In this document: positions 15,757-23,151 of the stretch, piece after piece
Numbering within the stretch: position 1 is the first letter of the stretch
How the letters are laid out: each line of letters begins with the position of its first letter
Origin: a virus
Direction: 5' to 3' (one strand)
Virus record (IMG/VR): IMGVR_UViG_3300032893_000040
Span: 1 to 64,000 of that record
DNA length: 64,000 nucleotides
The notes under the pieces: model-generated
What the model was told of the DNA's origin: nothing
The model's input: the letters and a program-made list of their open reading frames with translations, nothing else
Database searches by the model: none
Program-made: the position numbers and the translations under genes

Positions 15757-16258
15757 CATGCCCCGCCGCTTGGGCACTCGTGCCCCGGAGTTTGGTATCG
15801 TAGAACACGCGTTCGGCACGGGTGACCAGCGGACGGGGGGGTGCGAGCAGGAGTTCCAGAACGCGCCTGTCGATGTCAAATTCCAGGGCCATGGAGATCA
15901 TGTCGGCGTACTCCTTCAGCACGAGCACGTCGAACGGTGAAGGTTCCCGCGACTCGAGTATCTCCTCCCCCCACTCGTCCTTGAGACCGTCATCTTCAAG
16001 ACCGAACGTGCGCGAATAGGCGCGGTAGAAGTCGCAGAGTAGGTTGTGTATCGAGGTACGAAACAGTGCGGTGAGTTCCGCATCCGGGATGCTGGTGCGC
16101 CGGAGTAGCTCAACCAGCTTGATGGCGCACTCCTGCCTGAGGTCCTCCGCGATGCGGTAACGGAAGCTGGAGGAGAACCGTGCGCACATGTGCTCGACGT
16201 ACGGACCTACCTCCTGCCAGATACGATCAAACCGCTTATCAACGTGTTGGCTTCGCAT
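15623..16258 (-). CDS. sigma-70-family (ECF-like) RNA polymerase sigma factor
   Basis: A 211-residue protein with a region 2-like stretch (EDLRQECAIKLVELL...LFRTSIHNLLCDFYR) and a C-terminal helix-turn-helix (MIAQSLGTSPATVSRSISRL) like region 4. It could redirect host RNA polymerase to phage promoters. It is the last gene of the leftward accessory operon and overlaps the primase 3' end by 134 bases. Its start overlaps the preceding small gene by 20 bases. Confidence 0.65.
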   Translation of the reverse strand: MRSQHVDKRFDRIWQEVGPYVEHMCARFSSSFRYRIAEDLRQECAIKLVELLRRTSIPDAELTALFRTSIHNLLCDFYRAYSRTFGLEDDGLKDEWGEEILESREPSPFDVLVLKEYADMISMALEFDIDRRVLELLLAPPRPLVTRAERVFYDTKLRGTSAQAAGHANAVEITGSMIAQSLGTSPATVSRSISRLRRIVSKLIHGPKGPL

Positions 16259-16424
16259 CTTCGAGGACCAGGGCTATCATTTTCTCCCAGATTTTCAGGT
16301 CCTCGTGCTGGGACACGTTGGGGACGGCGACCTTCACGTTGACGATCGACCACTTTCGCCTACCCCGCTTGGGTCCGGCATCCACCTTGGCCGGGAGTCC
16401 CATGAATTTAGTGTACGTTGCCAT
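16239..16424 (-). CDS. small hypothetical protein
   Basis: A 61-residue basic protein starting MATYTKFMGLP, with GGAG 7 bases upstream. Motif RGRRKWSIVNVKVAVP precedes an acidic-aromatic helix. It overlaps both neighbours. No family recognised. Confidence 0.5.
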   Translation of the reverse strand: MATYTKFMGLPAKVDAGPKRGRRKWSIVNVKVAVPNVSQHEDLKIWEKMIALVLEDAKPTR

Positions 16425-16701
16425 CTTTCTTCTCCTTCCGAAAAGCAGAGGGATAATACCCGCCGAATCCGTTGCCACCTTTCCGCATCACGAGTTCGTG
16501 ATTGCGCCTGAGCCGGGACTTTGCTTCAAGTTCCGGGTATCCCAGAAGCTCGTTCGTCTTTCTGATCGAGTGCAGGGGGTGCCCACATTGACTGCAGTAG
16601 AGCGAATTGCTCCTGTATCTCCACACGTCCCCGCAGTGTGTGCACATCTTTTTGATGTACACGGGGGAAAGCCGTGGCACCGTGTTCTTTCTGTGACCCA
16701 T
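16408..16701 (-). CDS. zinc-ribbon protein
   Basis: A 97-residue protein with CTHCGDVW and, 17 residues on, YCSQCGHPL: a clear zinc ribbon (two CxxC knuckles). The C-terminus is basic and Gly/Tyr rich. The start follows directly on the stop of the upstream gene. Role unknown. Confidence 0.6.
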   Translation of the reverse strand: MGHRKNTVPRLSPVYIKKMCTHCGDVWRYRSNSLYCSQCGHPLHSIRKTNELLGYPELEAKSRLRRNHELVMRKGGNGFGGYYPSAFRKEKKDGNVH

Positions 16702-16923
16702 TCACACCCCCGGCAGTTGCTTCACGCGGACGACCTTCAGGCACGCGGCTCGGAGACCGTCGCGGATGGTTGCTTCAAGATCGGCCTTCATCATGCTCGT
16801 GTCCGCTTCCACCGTCACCGAGAAGGTTGCTCGGACCGTCCTCTCCCTTTTTGCCTGGTCCTCGTAGAACTTTGTTCTTTCCGGTGAATTCAGATCGGGT
16901 GCTTCCTGCTGGTCCGACATCAT
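16702..16923 (-). CDS. small hypothetical protein
   Basis: A 73-residue protein with a charged N-terminal half (PERTKFYEDQAKRERTV) followed by a beta-alpha unit (RATFSVTVEAD...LEATIRDGLRAA). Coupled by overlap to the gene upstream. Not recognised. Confidence 0.55.
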   Translation of the reverse strand: MMSDQQEAPDLNSPERTKFYEDQAKRERTVRATFSVTVEADTSMMKADLEATIRDGLRAACLKVVRVKQLPGV

Positions 16924-17342
16924 TCCTCCAATTCTGGTTTGAAAAATTGTTTGATGAGTGCCTTTGCACTCTTGTCTTTGGTGAGTTCGGTGATTGCATC
17001 AAAATCGTCTTTACGGTACGCGTCCGCGAATTTTTGAAGCACGGCGCGGTCATCCTCGGGGAGATCGAGGAGCACGTTTACGTCCACCTGATAGAACTTG
17101 GCTAGCCCCTGCATGTAGCTCGACGGCTTGACCGACATTTCCTGCAGTCCGAGTTCGAACCGTGCCGCATGGTCCGGGCACATGGGTTCATGGAAGATGC
17201 AGTCGAATTTCTTCATTACTACCACCTCGGTGGCCTCGGCCATGCACCCCGGTCGGGTACAGGTCGGGTACTTGGAGATGCCGAAGTAGTTCTCCGTAAG
17301 CTGGTACGGACGCTTCTCGAGCACTTCGATCATTCGTTTCAT
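16920..17342 (-). CDS. hypothetical cysteine/histidine-rich protein
   Basis: A 140-residue protein. TCTRPGCMAE, DCIFHEP and MCPDHAARF give a C-C-C-H-C-H metal-binding pattern in residues 27-65; the C-terminal half is helical and acidic. The start at 17342 has GAGGAACAAG upstream and is preferred over longer in-frame starts. A strong hairpin lies just upstream (17362-17392). Confidence 0.6.
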   Translation of the reverse strand: MKRMIEVLEKRPYQLTENYFGISKYPTCTRPGCMAEATEVVVMKKFDCIFHEPMCPDHAARFELGLQEMSVKPSSYMQGLAKFYQVDVNVLLDLPEDDRAVLQKFADAYRKDDFDAITELTKDKSAKALIKQFFKPELEE

Positions 17343-17361
17343 CTTGTTCCTCGATATAGAG

Positions 17362-17392
17362 GGGTGGCTGGGCAAGTCGCACCCAGCCACCC
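17362..17392 (-). terminator. 11-bp perfect hairpin between two leftward genes
   Basis: GGGTGGCTGGG and CCCAGCCACCC pair perfectly around a 9-base loop, just downstream of the stop at 17399 and upstream of the start at 17342. No U-tract follows, so it may be a processing or attenuating hairpin rather than a full intrinsic terminator. Confidence 0.55.
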
Positions 17393-17398
17393 TTCCGG

Positions 17399-17887
17399 TT
17401 AGCTGATCAGGTCCGCGACCCTCGCGGCCTTGCCCTTCTTCCCGGCACCAGCCGGAGGGGGTGCGAAGTCGTCCGTTGCCTCACCTGCCGCTTTCGCCGT
17501 GTCGGGTGCGGGTGTGGCCTTCACGGGTTTCTCCGTCTTCGGGGCCTTCACAGCCTTCCCCTTGGCCGGGGGAGCGTCCTTCTTCCCCTTGAGCGCGGCC
17601 AGCTTCTCCTTGCTCTTGGCCTTCTTGCAGTCGTGGCACGCCTTGACCTGGAACACGTCGGACGTGAACACGCGATCGGTGTGGCCGCAGTCCAGCTTCA
17701 TCTCGACCGAGTACTTGTTGTGGTCGGAGTCGAACTGCATGGACCCCTTCGTGATCTTCTTGTCCGGGTATTTCGCCCGGAGTGCGGCTTCCCGCGATTC
17801 GAGAGTCTTTTCGGGTTTCGTCGCCTTTGCTTTGGCCTCGGCGACCTCTTCCTTGGTAGGAAGAACAGGCCGTTCGCGCTTTGTCAC
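17399..17887 (-). CDS. Lys/Ala/Pro-rich zinc-knuckle protein, paralogue A
   Basis: A 162-residue protein with GTG start (AGGAGG 5 bases upstream). The core LRAKYPD...KLDCGHTDRVFTSD, VFQVKACHDCKK contains C...H...CxxC. The same core occurs in the gene at 22678-23091, so these are paralogues. The C-terminal half is low-complexity Lys/Ala/Pro and ends with DDFAPPPAGAGK, nearly the same phrase as in the SSB tail (GDDFAPPPAQTG). Confidence 0.65.
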   Translation of the reverse strand: MTKRERPVLPTKEEVAEAKAKATKPEKTLESREAALRAKYPDKKITKGSMQFDSDHNKYSVEMKLDCGHTDRVFTSDVFQVKACHDCKKAKSKEKLAALKGKKDAPPAKGKAVKAPKTEKPVKATPAPDTAKAAGEATDDFAPPPAGAGKKGKAARVADLIS

Positions 17888-17916
17888 TGGTACCTCCTGT
17901 TGGGTTGTGTGGTTGT

Positions 17917-18102
17917 TTAGTTGATGTAACATAAAGCGATGTGCATCTTGCGTCCGATCTTGACCGCGTACACCACCATCACCTTGCTCGGTTCACTGAG
18001 AATAATGATGGTGTCATTGACGAGTTCATACACGAACCCTTTGATCACCTCCTTGTCTTCCTCTATTTCCGAACCTTCAAGGTCCAGACAAACTATAGTC
18101 AC
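17917..18102 (-). CDS. small hypothetical beta-rich protein
   Basis: A 61-residue protein with GTG start overlapping the upstream stop. Alternating hydrophobic strands (FVYELVNDTIIILSE, KVMVVYAVKIG) suggest a small beta-barrel or SH3-like fold. Not recognised. Confidence 0.5.
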   Translation of the reverse strand: MTIVCLDLEGSEIEEDKEVIKGFVYELVNDTIIILSEPSKVMVVYAVKIGRKMHIALCYIN

Positions 18103-18374
18103 CTTCGCCTCGCGATTGCCGCTCGAATGGTCCCAGCGGTGAAGCCCATCTGTTTCATGGTGTCGGTGATCTCGTCATTGAGAGACTGGATGGCGAGATT
18201 CCGGGACACCTGACTCCGGGAAGAATAACTCCGGACTGTGGTATCGATCTTGCACTCCACTCCACGAAATCCGAAGACGAGAGTGTACCAGACACCTGTG
18301 ATGGGTGGGGTAGCACTCCAATCTGGGTCCGTGTGTTCATTGAGCTGAATGACCTTGAGCGTCGTCCTCTTCAT
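18099..18374 (-). CDS. small hypothetical protein
   Basis: A 91-residue protein: beta-rich N-terminal half (GVWYTLVFGFRGVECKID) and a C-terminal helix ending in AAIARRR. ATGA coupling to the upstream gene. Unknown. Confidence 0.55.
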   Translation of the reverse strand: MKRTTLKVIQLNEHTDPDWSATPPITGVWYTLVFGFRGVECKIDTTVRSYSSRSQVSRNLAIQSLNDEITDTMKQMGFTAGTIRAAIARRR

Positions 18375-18712
18375 AGGGTCTCCTTGGTGACGAGCTTCTC
18401 AGGCCAGTATCCGTACCACCCTCTGTCTCCTCCTGCAAGCTGGACTCCAAAGTGACAGCCAGACGGAGAAAGTCGCTCCATCGCACTCCAGAGGTCTTCG
18501 TGAAACCACCAGAACATCTGATCGGTCTTCCAGAGAACGTCATCCGGTGGAAGCCCAAGGAAATGGCCGTCCTGAACGAATTCGGACGGGCACGATTTGA
18601 GAAGCTCCCCGCACAGCGTCGGGTTCTCTTCATCGATGAGACGCATGAACTTCGGGACGATCTCCTCTATTCTCTCGGAATACTGGCAGATTCTTTGGCC
18701 CTGATAAGTCAT
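18371..18712 (-). CDS. small hypothetical protein, Trp-rich C-terminus
   Basis: A 113-residue protein with several tryptophans (MFWWFHEDLW, GWYGYWPEK) and an acidic helical N-terminus. Coupled by ATGA at its start. No family recognised. Confidence 0.55.
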   Translation of the reverse strand: MTYQGQRICQYSERIEEIVPKFMRLIDEENPTLCGELLKSCPSEFVQDGHFLGLPPDDVLWKTDQMFWWFHEDLWSAMERLSPSGCHFGVQLAGGDRGWYGYWPEKLVTKETL

Positions 18713-18984
18713 CTTTTCCTCCTTCCTCCGTGAAAGTAGGGCACCGGAGCAACGACGTGCTTCGGATTCGCCATACGGAAACCGGACGTGTGGCGTTTGG
18801 CCCTCGTGATTCTCGCTTTGCGGGAACGTTGCCTCGCGGCGGACTGTTCTGCCTTCTCACGCGTCACGCGGTCGGCAACGACCTCCTTCATGTCCACCGT
18901 GAATTTCTCGAATGTTCCCGCAACGGGATGAACAGGTCTTTGAATGGCGTTGAGTATCGCCTTTATGGGATTTCCCTTCCTCAC
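18709..18984 (-). CDS. small basic hypothetical protein
   Basis: A 91-residue highly basic protein (ARQRSRKARITRAKRHTSG), plausibly nucleic-acid binding. ATGA overlaps at both ends with its neighbours. Confidence 0.55.
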   Translation of the reverse strand: MRKGNPIKAILNAIQRPVHPVAGTFEKFTVDMKEVVADRVTREKAEQSAARQRSRKARITRAKRHTSGFRMANPKHVVAPVPYFHGGRRKR

Positions 18985-19280
18985 ATCACCTCCAGTGGAT
19001 GTATTGGTATGTGAACTGAGTTGATCTTCCGGAACGTAACGGTGGTCCGCTGGGTCGAACCATAGTCCGCGGGTTTCTCAAACACCCAGCCGATGGTGGC
19101 TTCCTCACCGTTGCAGTCTTCCGTCACCCGTCCCACGAACCTCTCGGGCGGGTAGTCGTGCTTCACGTCAGCGAGGGCGTTCTTGAGGCTCGAATACCTT
19201 CGGGTCTCCGTGTGGGGGTCGTGCCATTTCTCCTGGCCCTTCTCCCGGTACTGGACCTCAATCAGCACTTCGTAAGCCAT
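18981..19280 (-). CDS. small hypothetical protein
   Basis: A 99-residue protein starting MAYEVLIEVQYREKG with GAGGAGG upstream; longer in-frame starts lack a binding site. Beta-rich throughout (RFVGRVTED, TIGWVFEK, TVTFRKI). Unknown. Confidence 0.55.
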   Translation of the reverse strand: MAYEVLIEVQYREKGQEKWHDPHTETRRYSSLKNALADVKHDYPPERFVGRVTEDCNGEEATIGWVFEKPADYGSTQRTTVTFRKINSVHIPIHPLEVM

Positions 19281-19533
19281 CGGCTTTCCTCCTCTTTTGC
19301 ATTTCGGCAACCATCTCTTCTGCTTCGTGACTCCTTCGATCGAGAATGGCTTCCCATTCCTTCTGAAGCTGATCGAGGACAAACTGGCGGCTCCCCCGGA
19401 TGTTCAGCACCTCCTTGGCTAGCGCGTATGCGCTCCGTCCGCGAGTCTTCAGTCCCTTCATCTCCAGCGCGAGTCTGTGCTTGAGCTGAAGGATGAGCAT
19501 GTCGCGGCGGTTTGGGTTATCGATGGCGATCAA
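19258..19533 (-). CDS. small helical protein with TTG start
   Basis: A 91-residue, mostly helical protein (LQLKHRLALEMKGLKTRG, VLDQLQKEWEAILDRR). The initiation codon is TTG, 8 bases after AGGAG. It overlaps the next gene by 23 bases. Unknown. Confidence 0.5.
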   Translation of the reverse strand: MIAIDNPNRRDMLILQLKHRLALEMKGLKTRGRSAYALAKEVLNIRGSRQFVLDQLQKEWEAILDRRSHEAEEMVAEMQKRRKADGLRSAD

Positions 19534-19537
19534 ATCA

Positions 19538-19762
19538 TCAGCTCCTATAGAATTTGCCCGTCCTTTCTATGGTGCCTGTCGTTACCGTGACGTGCACCTC
19601 GGCTTCGATCATGAAATCTTTGTCGCATCCCCCGGTTTCGTTGTCGCAGGAGACGATGCTCTTGTGGAAGAGCGGATATCCGGGCGCATCTTTGTTATCG
19701 GTGAGCCGGAGTTCGTTGACGTGCCCACAGTAGGGACACACCACTTTGACACTTCTGGTCAT
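19538..19762 (-). CDS. zinc-ribbon protein
   Basis: A 74-residue protein: VVCPYCGHVNEL and SCDNETGGCDKDF form two cysteine pairs of a zinc ribbon, followed by beta strands (AEVHVTVTTG). TAATG overlap with the upstream gene and GGGAGG as ribosome binding site. Confidence 0.6.
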   Translation of the reverse strand: MTRSVKVVCPYCGHVNELRLTDNKDAPGYPLFHKSIVSCDNETGGCDKDFMIEAEVHVTVTTGTIERTGKFYRS

Positions 19763-19995
19763 TACTGCCTCCCGTATCTTGTGGTCGAGCGATCGAGGTC
19801 CGCACCTGTCCAGTGCGGGTTGACTATCCTGTGCATTCGGTTGAAGACTGCGGTGGTGATGAGGGTCTTCTCATCAGCGTGGGTGTACTGAGCGACGAAT
19901 TTCCGGTCGGCGGAGTTCAGGCCGTACGGCTGGACTGCCAGTAGCTTGGCCTTCTCGACGTTCTCAAGAAAGATGCGCATTCGCTGTTCGGTCAT
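19762..19995 (-). CDS. small hypothetical protein behind intergenic element 1
   Basis: A 77-residue helical protein (MRIFLENVEKAKLLAVQ). It is the first gene after the repeated intergenic element at 20020-20103 and has GGGAGGACG upstream of its ATG, so it probably heads a transcription unit. Confidence 0.55.
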   Translation of the reverse strand: MTEQRMRIFLENVEKAKLLAVQPYGLNSADRKFVAQYTHADEKTLITTAVFNRMHRIVNPHWTGADLDRSTTRYGRQ

Positions 19996-20019
19996 GATTC
20001 GCGTCCTCCCATACCGTTA

Positions 20020-20103
20020 TAGCAACAAATCGCGTGCCAATGCGGCGATGGCCCCGTCCGCACCGGGAAGGGCCATCGCGCTTGGCTTGGGTGTTTAGTC
20101 CGC
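20020..20103 (-). promoter_or_regulatory. repeated intergenic element, copy 1 (sigma54-like TGGCACG-N4-TTGT)
   Basis: On the minus strand, in order: GGACTAAACACC, a perfect 10-base-pair hairpin (GCGATGGCCC/GGGCCATCGC, 20045-20079), CGGACGG within its loop side, then TGGCACG-CGAT-TTGT, then an AT-rich TATAAC. The same order of parts occurs at 22160 and 23152. The TGGCACG-N4-TTGC form is the -24/-12 consensus of sigma54 promoters; here the last base is T. Confidence 0.5.
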
Positions 20104-20109
20104 AGTACA

Positions 20110-20397
20110 TCATTGTTTACTCCGTGCTACAGCCACCTGACGATTCACTTTCTTGTAAGCTTCCTTCCACCCCGCGAACTCCCCCTCCTCGAATGCCTCA
20201 AATAAGCTGTTGGAATTCCATCTGCCCTCGATATGGTAGGTCGGATGGCCCTCGAACTGCCGGGAATTCTCAGATATCTCGTGACAAGCACCAAGGAACT
20301 TGTCCTCATCGGCGAGTTCCGCTTCGGTGAAATCGCCGAGGTCTCCTATCTGGAGACCTTCCTCATATCCGAGTTTATACGCTTCGCGCTTATTCAT
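20110..20397 (-). CDS. small acidic hypothetical protein
   Basis: A 95-residue acidic protein (LGDFTEAELADEDKF; SLFEAFEEGEFAGWKEAY). The repeated G-x-x-G/aromatic spacing suggests helical hairpins. ATG follows a GGAGG-like site in the upstream gene and overlaps it. Unknown. Confidence 0.55.
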   Translation of the reverse strand: MNKREAYKLGYEEGLQIGDLGDFTEAELADEDKFLGACHEISENSRQFEGHPTYHIEGRWNSNSLFEAFEEGEFAGWKEAYKKVNRQVAVARSKQ

Positions 20398-20756
20398 GTT
20401 TTGGATTTCCTCCCGTCTACGTGTGCCTTCTCCTTGTGTAGCTTGACCGTTATCCTGACGTAGTGAAACATGTTGTCCGGGTCAGTTTTTATCGTGTGAC
20501 CGTGGACATCGAGCACAGTAACGTTCCCAAGGTCACGCATGACTTGTGTCACGGTCCGAACCACGTTGATTAGGAGCGGCTCAATCTTCACGTCTTCCTC
20601 GAAGATGAGCGTAGCCTGCCACCCCTTGTTCTCGACGAAGACGTTCGTCACCTTGAGGTCGGTGGCTTTGCGAAGGCGGACGGCAAGCTCGTTCGTCACG
20701 CGTTGCGTCTTCGGGGTCTTCGAGCGTGGGTGGTTGATGCGAATGTCCGGTCTCAC
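20394..20756 (-). CDS. small hypothetical protein
   Basis: A 120-residue basic protein with GTG start, overlapping the microprotein stop as TAGTG. Mixed alpha/beta (VTNVFVENKGWQATLIFEED, NVTVLDVHGHTI). No family recognised. Confidence 0.55.
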   Translation of the reverse strand: MRPDIRINHPRSKTPKTQRVTNELAVRLRKATDLKVTNVFVENKGWQATLIFEEDVKIEPLLINVVRTVTQVMRDLGNVTVLDVHGHTIKTDPDNMFHYVRITVKLHKEKAHVDGRKSKT

Positions 20757-20863
20757 TAATCCCTCCCGATGTTTATGAAGCGGTGAAGCCCGTAGGCGAG
20801 TGCTCCAAGTAGGAACAGCCCCACCCCGAGCAAGATGACGAGTGCAAAGAAGAGTTCACTCAT
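20756..20863 (-). CDS. single-helix membrane microprotein
   Basis: A 35-residue ORF: MSELF, then FALVILLGVGLFLLGALAYG as one transmembrane helix and a basic tail. It overlaps the stop of the upstream gene and the GTG of the next one. It is the fourth coupled one-helix microprotein in the window. Confidence 0.6.
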   Translation of the reverse strand: MSELFFALVILLGVGLFLLGALAYGLHRFINIGRD

Positions 20864-21161
20864 AGTGCGGCCTCCTCTGCTCCCCAACGAATGTCGCTCC
20901 GATAGGCAAGCCACCGTAGTAGGCGACGTCCGGGCGTTTGGTTACTACTGCATGGTAAGTTGTGTTCCGGTAGTGCGTTCGGTGGTTCTTGTGCTGGGCA
21001 AGCGGTTCGACCTGCCGCATCCAGCGGCGTGCTTTGCGTGCCTTGCGGAATCTACGGGCGTAGAGCGGGTAGAAGGCATCGAACCACCATCCGCCTTCCT
21101 CGGGTCCGCCGTACTCGCGGACGTGCTCGAAGATGATCGCATTCCATTTCGGCTTTGGCAT
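20856..21161 (-). CDS. small basic hypothetical protein
   Basis: A 101-residue protein starting MPKPKWNAIIFEHV with GAAGGGTG upstream. A basic helix (RRFRKARKARRWMRQV) suggests nucleic-acid binding. Unknown. Confidence 0.55.
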   Translation of the reverse strand: MPKPKWNAIIFEHVREYGGPEEGGWWFDAFYPLYARRFRKARKARRWMRQVEPLAQHKNHRTHYRNTTYHAVVTKRPDVAYYGGLPIGATFVGEQRRPHYE

Positions 21162-21165
21162 CGTA

Positions 21166-21912
21166 TCACCCTTCGATTTGTTTGGCACCACCACCGATTG
21201 CTCCACCAAGCGGGATGTTCGACCCCGCCCGATGCCCTGCTTGACGGCCGAGATAATTCCCGGCACTGTGGTTCACTTTCGCCATCCGGATTCCGCGTCT
21301 TTCCTTCCATTCCTGCAGAGCGAAATCCTTGACCCGGATGAGAGCGGTCCCGGTGTTGCTTGATGCCTCAACGTTGCGCTTGCGTTGGATTGCGAGGTCC
21401 GCGCATCGAGAGCAGATAGCGGCGGCAAAGGCCAGTCCATGCCCCGCTTTGAATTTCATGGTAAGGGAGGGAGTCCACGTGCGAGGGTAATCAGACAATT
21501 CGTTCTCGTCCTTGGCTTCCTGCAGGTCGGCCTCGACGATGCTGAACCACGAGCGGTACAAGTGTTCGAAGAGCATCTTCATCGGTTCGATGTCGGACTT
21601 GTGGCCGACGAAGGTGAAGCGCGTTCCCCAGAGGCCTTTATTGACCAGTACCGTGCCATCGAACAGAATCGCGCACCCGTGCCCGAGGCTCATTATCCAG
21701 TTGAGCTTCATCTTCTGGTCGGGCACGGTGTAAAGCTCTTCCACGATGGGGTCGTTTTTGGTTTCCTTGAGGAGGACTTCAGCCTCCTCAATCTGGTACT
21801 TCTCCATCAGTTCAGATGCCCGTTGAGCGGCGAGTTTGGCCTCGTGCTCGTTGGGCGACGTGGCGAGTGCCAAGAGCTTCTTAATCTTGGCGAGAGTCTC
21901 TTCGCGTGTCAT
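21166..21912 (-). CDS. DUF2786-domain protein
   Basis: A 248-residue protein. The N-terminal 50 residues (LAKIKKLLALATSPNEHEAKL, ELMEKYQIEEAEV) match the DUF2786 pattern of a helical domain with the phrase I-KLL-LA-s-n-hEA. The middle is alpha/beta with GTRFTFVGHKSDIEPM. The C-terminus is Gly-rich. DUF2786 proteins occur in phages and bacteria; no biochemical role is established to my knowledge. Confidence 0.7.
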   Translation of the reverse strand: MTREETLAKIKKLLALATSPNEHEAKLAAQRASELMEKYQIEEAEVLLKETKNDPIVEELYTVPDQKMKLNWIMSLGHGCAILFDGTVLVNKGLWGTRFTFVGHKSDIEPMKMLFEHLYRSWFSIVEADLQEAKDENELSDYPRTWTPSLTMKFKAGHGLAFAAAICSRCADLAIQRKRNVEASSNTGTALIRVKDFALQEWKERRGIRMAKVNHSAGNYLGRQAGHRAGSNIPLGGAIGGGAKQIEG

Positions 21913-22109
21913 CGTCCGGTCCTCACTTCCTCGATCCCCCTGCGGACCGCCGCGATGGAATCAACCTCCTTGATTGCAGCTTCCAGGCCTTCAATGACTC
22001 CTGTCTGCAGCACCAAGGCGTGAATTGTTTCAGCGTTCCTGCGTGTGCGCTTGTATCCGTCGAGCAATTCCTCGAGCCTGCGCTTGATGACGACCTCGAT
22101 GGGGTCCAT
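21909..22109 (-). CDS. small helical hypothetical protein behind intergenic element 2
   Basis: A 66-residue helical protein starting MDPIEVVIKRRLEELL with AGGAGG upstream. It is the first gene after intergenic element copy 2, and its stop overlaps the DUF2786 gene start. Confidence 0.55.
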   Translation of the reverse strand: MDPIEVVIKRRLEELLDGYKRTRRNAETIHALVLQTGVIEGLEAAIKEVDSIAAVRRGIEEVRTGR

Positions 22110-22159
22110 CGTTCCTCCTGTTTTGGTTTGTGGTCGGGCGTTCGCCCGGATACTCCGGA

Positions 22160-22262
22160 ATGCCGCAAACAGCGTGCCAACGACAATTTGCCCGTCCGTT
22201 CCGGGGAGGGCACTTCTGATTGCCTTAAGTGTCCACTCCCCGGAACATCGGTGTTTAGTCGG
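22160..22262 (-). promoter_or_regulatory. repeated intergenic element, copy 2 (sigma54-like TGGCACG-N4-TTGC)
   Basis: Minus strand: GACTAAACACC, an 11-base-pair perfect stem (GTTCCGGGGAG/CTCCCCGGAAC, 22198-22246), CGGACGGG, then TGGCACG-CTGT-TTGC, a full match to the sigma54 -24/-12 consensus (GG and GC 10 bases apart). It precedes the gene starting at 22109. Confidence 0.55.
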
Positions 22263-22266
22263 TAGG

Positions 22267-22509
22267 TCACCCAACGTCAAACAGCTCCTCGATGGGTTCG
22301 TCTTCGCTTCCCTGGTACTCGCAGAAGCCCGATACGAACTGAAGCGGTTCGTTCTCGATGATAGCCAAGGCCAAACCAAGTACGTTGTCGATTGCCGTTT
22401 GCCTTGCTTCGTCGGGCAGGTCGTGGTTCTTGAGGGTTGCGAGGTCTTCCTCGCTTATCTCCACCTCGATTGAGCGTTCGAGGTTCTGGGTGTACAGGAC
22501 TTTAGGCAT
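22267..22509 (-). CDS. small acidic hypothetical protein
   Basis: An 80-residue acidic protein (MPKVLYTQNLERSIEVEIS; ...EDEPIEELFDVG) with AGGAGG before the ATG. Strongly acidic composition is typical of phage inhibitors of host DNA-binding proteins, but nothing specific supports that here. Confidence 0.55.
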   Translation of the reverse strand: MPKVLYTQNLERSIEVEISEEDLATLKNHDLPDEARQTAIDNVLGLALAIIENEPLQFVSGFCEYQGSEDEPIEELFDVG

Positions 22510-22631
22510 TTGGTCCTCCTGTTTGTTTGGTTTGTGTCGATGACGAGTGCCGTTTGGTTTTGACGGCCTCCGGTCGGCCCAGGAGAGTGTGGCTTGGGCC
22601 AAGCGCAGTCCGTCCGTGCAAACACAAAGGT

Positions 22632-22657
22632 GCCCTCTCCCCCCGAAGGGAGAGAGG
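22632..22657 (-). terminator. stable UUCG-capped hairpin
   Basis: Minus strand: CCCTCTCTCCC-TTCG-GGGGGAGAGGG, an 11-bp stem with one mismatch and a UUCG tetraloop, just downstream of the stop at 22678. It is likely a terminator or 3' stabiliser for the paralogue B transcript. Further down are CGGACGGAC and two more short stems. Confidence 0.6.
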
Positions 22658-22677
22658 GCGGACTTCAGCCCTCTGCG

Positions 22678-23091
22678 TCAGGCCGCTGTGGCTGAAGCTT
22701 GCTTCGCCTGCTCGCGTGCCGCTTTCCGGGCGGCGGCCTTCTCGTGCCGCTTCGCCTTCCGCCGCTCGCGTGCGGCTTCCTTCGCGCACGACTCGCACGC
22801 TTTCACCTGAAAGAGGTCGGACGTGGCAAGCCGGACCGTGTGTCCGCACTCCAGCTTGCGCTCGACCGTCTGCTTGTTCGCGTGCGTGCCCTCCGTCTCC
22901 CACCGAAGCGAACCGGGCACGACACCGGGGTACTTCGTCCTCAGGTCTCCCTCCGTCAGCCGCTTGGACTTCGGTGGTTTGGGGTCCGGCGTGGGTGCTG
23001 GTGTCGCGGTGGCTTGCGTCTGTTCGGTCTCGACTGCTTGCGCTGGGGTGGCGTGCGTGGTCGGCTCGGGCTTTCCGTTCTTGCGGCTCAC
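22678..23091 (-). CDS. zinc-knuckle protein, paralogue B
   Basis: A 137-residue protein with GTG start, 5 bases after AGGAGG. The core LRTKYPG, KLECGHTVRLATSD, LFQVKACESCAK matches the gene at 17399-17887 (LRAKYPD, KLDCGHTDRVFTSD, VFQVKACHDCKK), with low-complexity flanks that differ. It is the most upstream gene of the leftward accessory region, behind intergenic element copy 3. A conserved C...H...CxxC implies metal binding. Confidence 0.65.
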   Translation of the reverse strand: MSRKNGKPEPTTHATPAQAVETEQTQATATPAPTPDPKPPKSKRLTEGDLRTKYPGVVPGSLRWETEGTHANKQTVERKLECGHTVRLATSDLFQVKACESCAKEAARERRKAKRHEKAAARKAAREQAKQASATAA

Positions 23092-23151
23092 TGTGTCCTC
23101 CTGTCGTCTGGTCTCGGGCTCCGGCGTGTCCGGCGCGCCCGTGCCCTTTCT

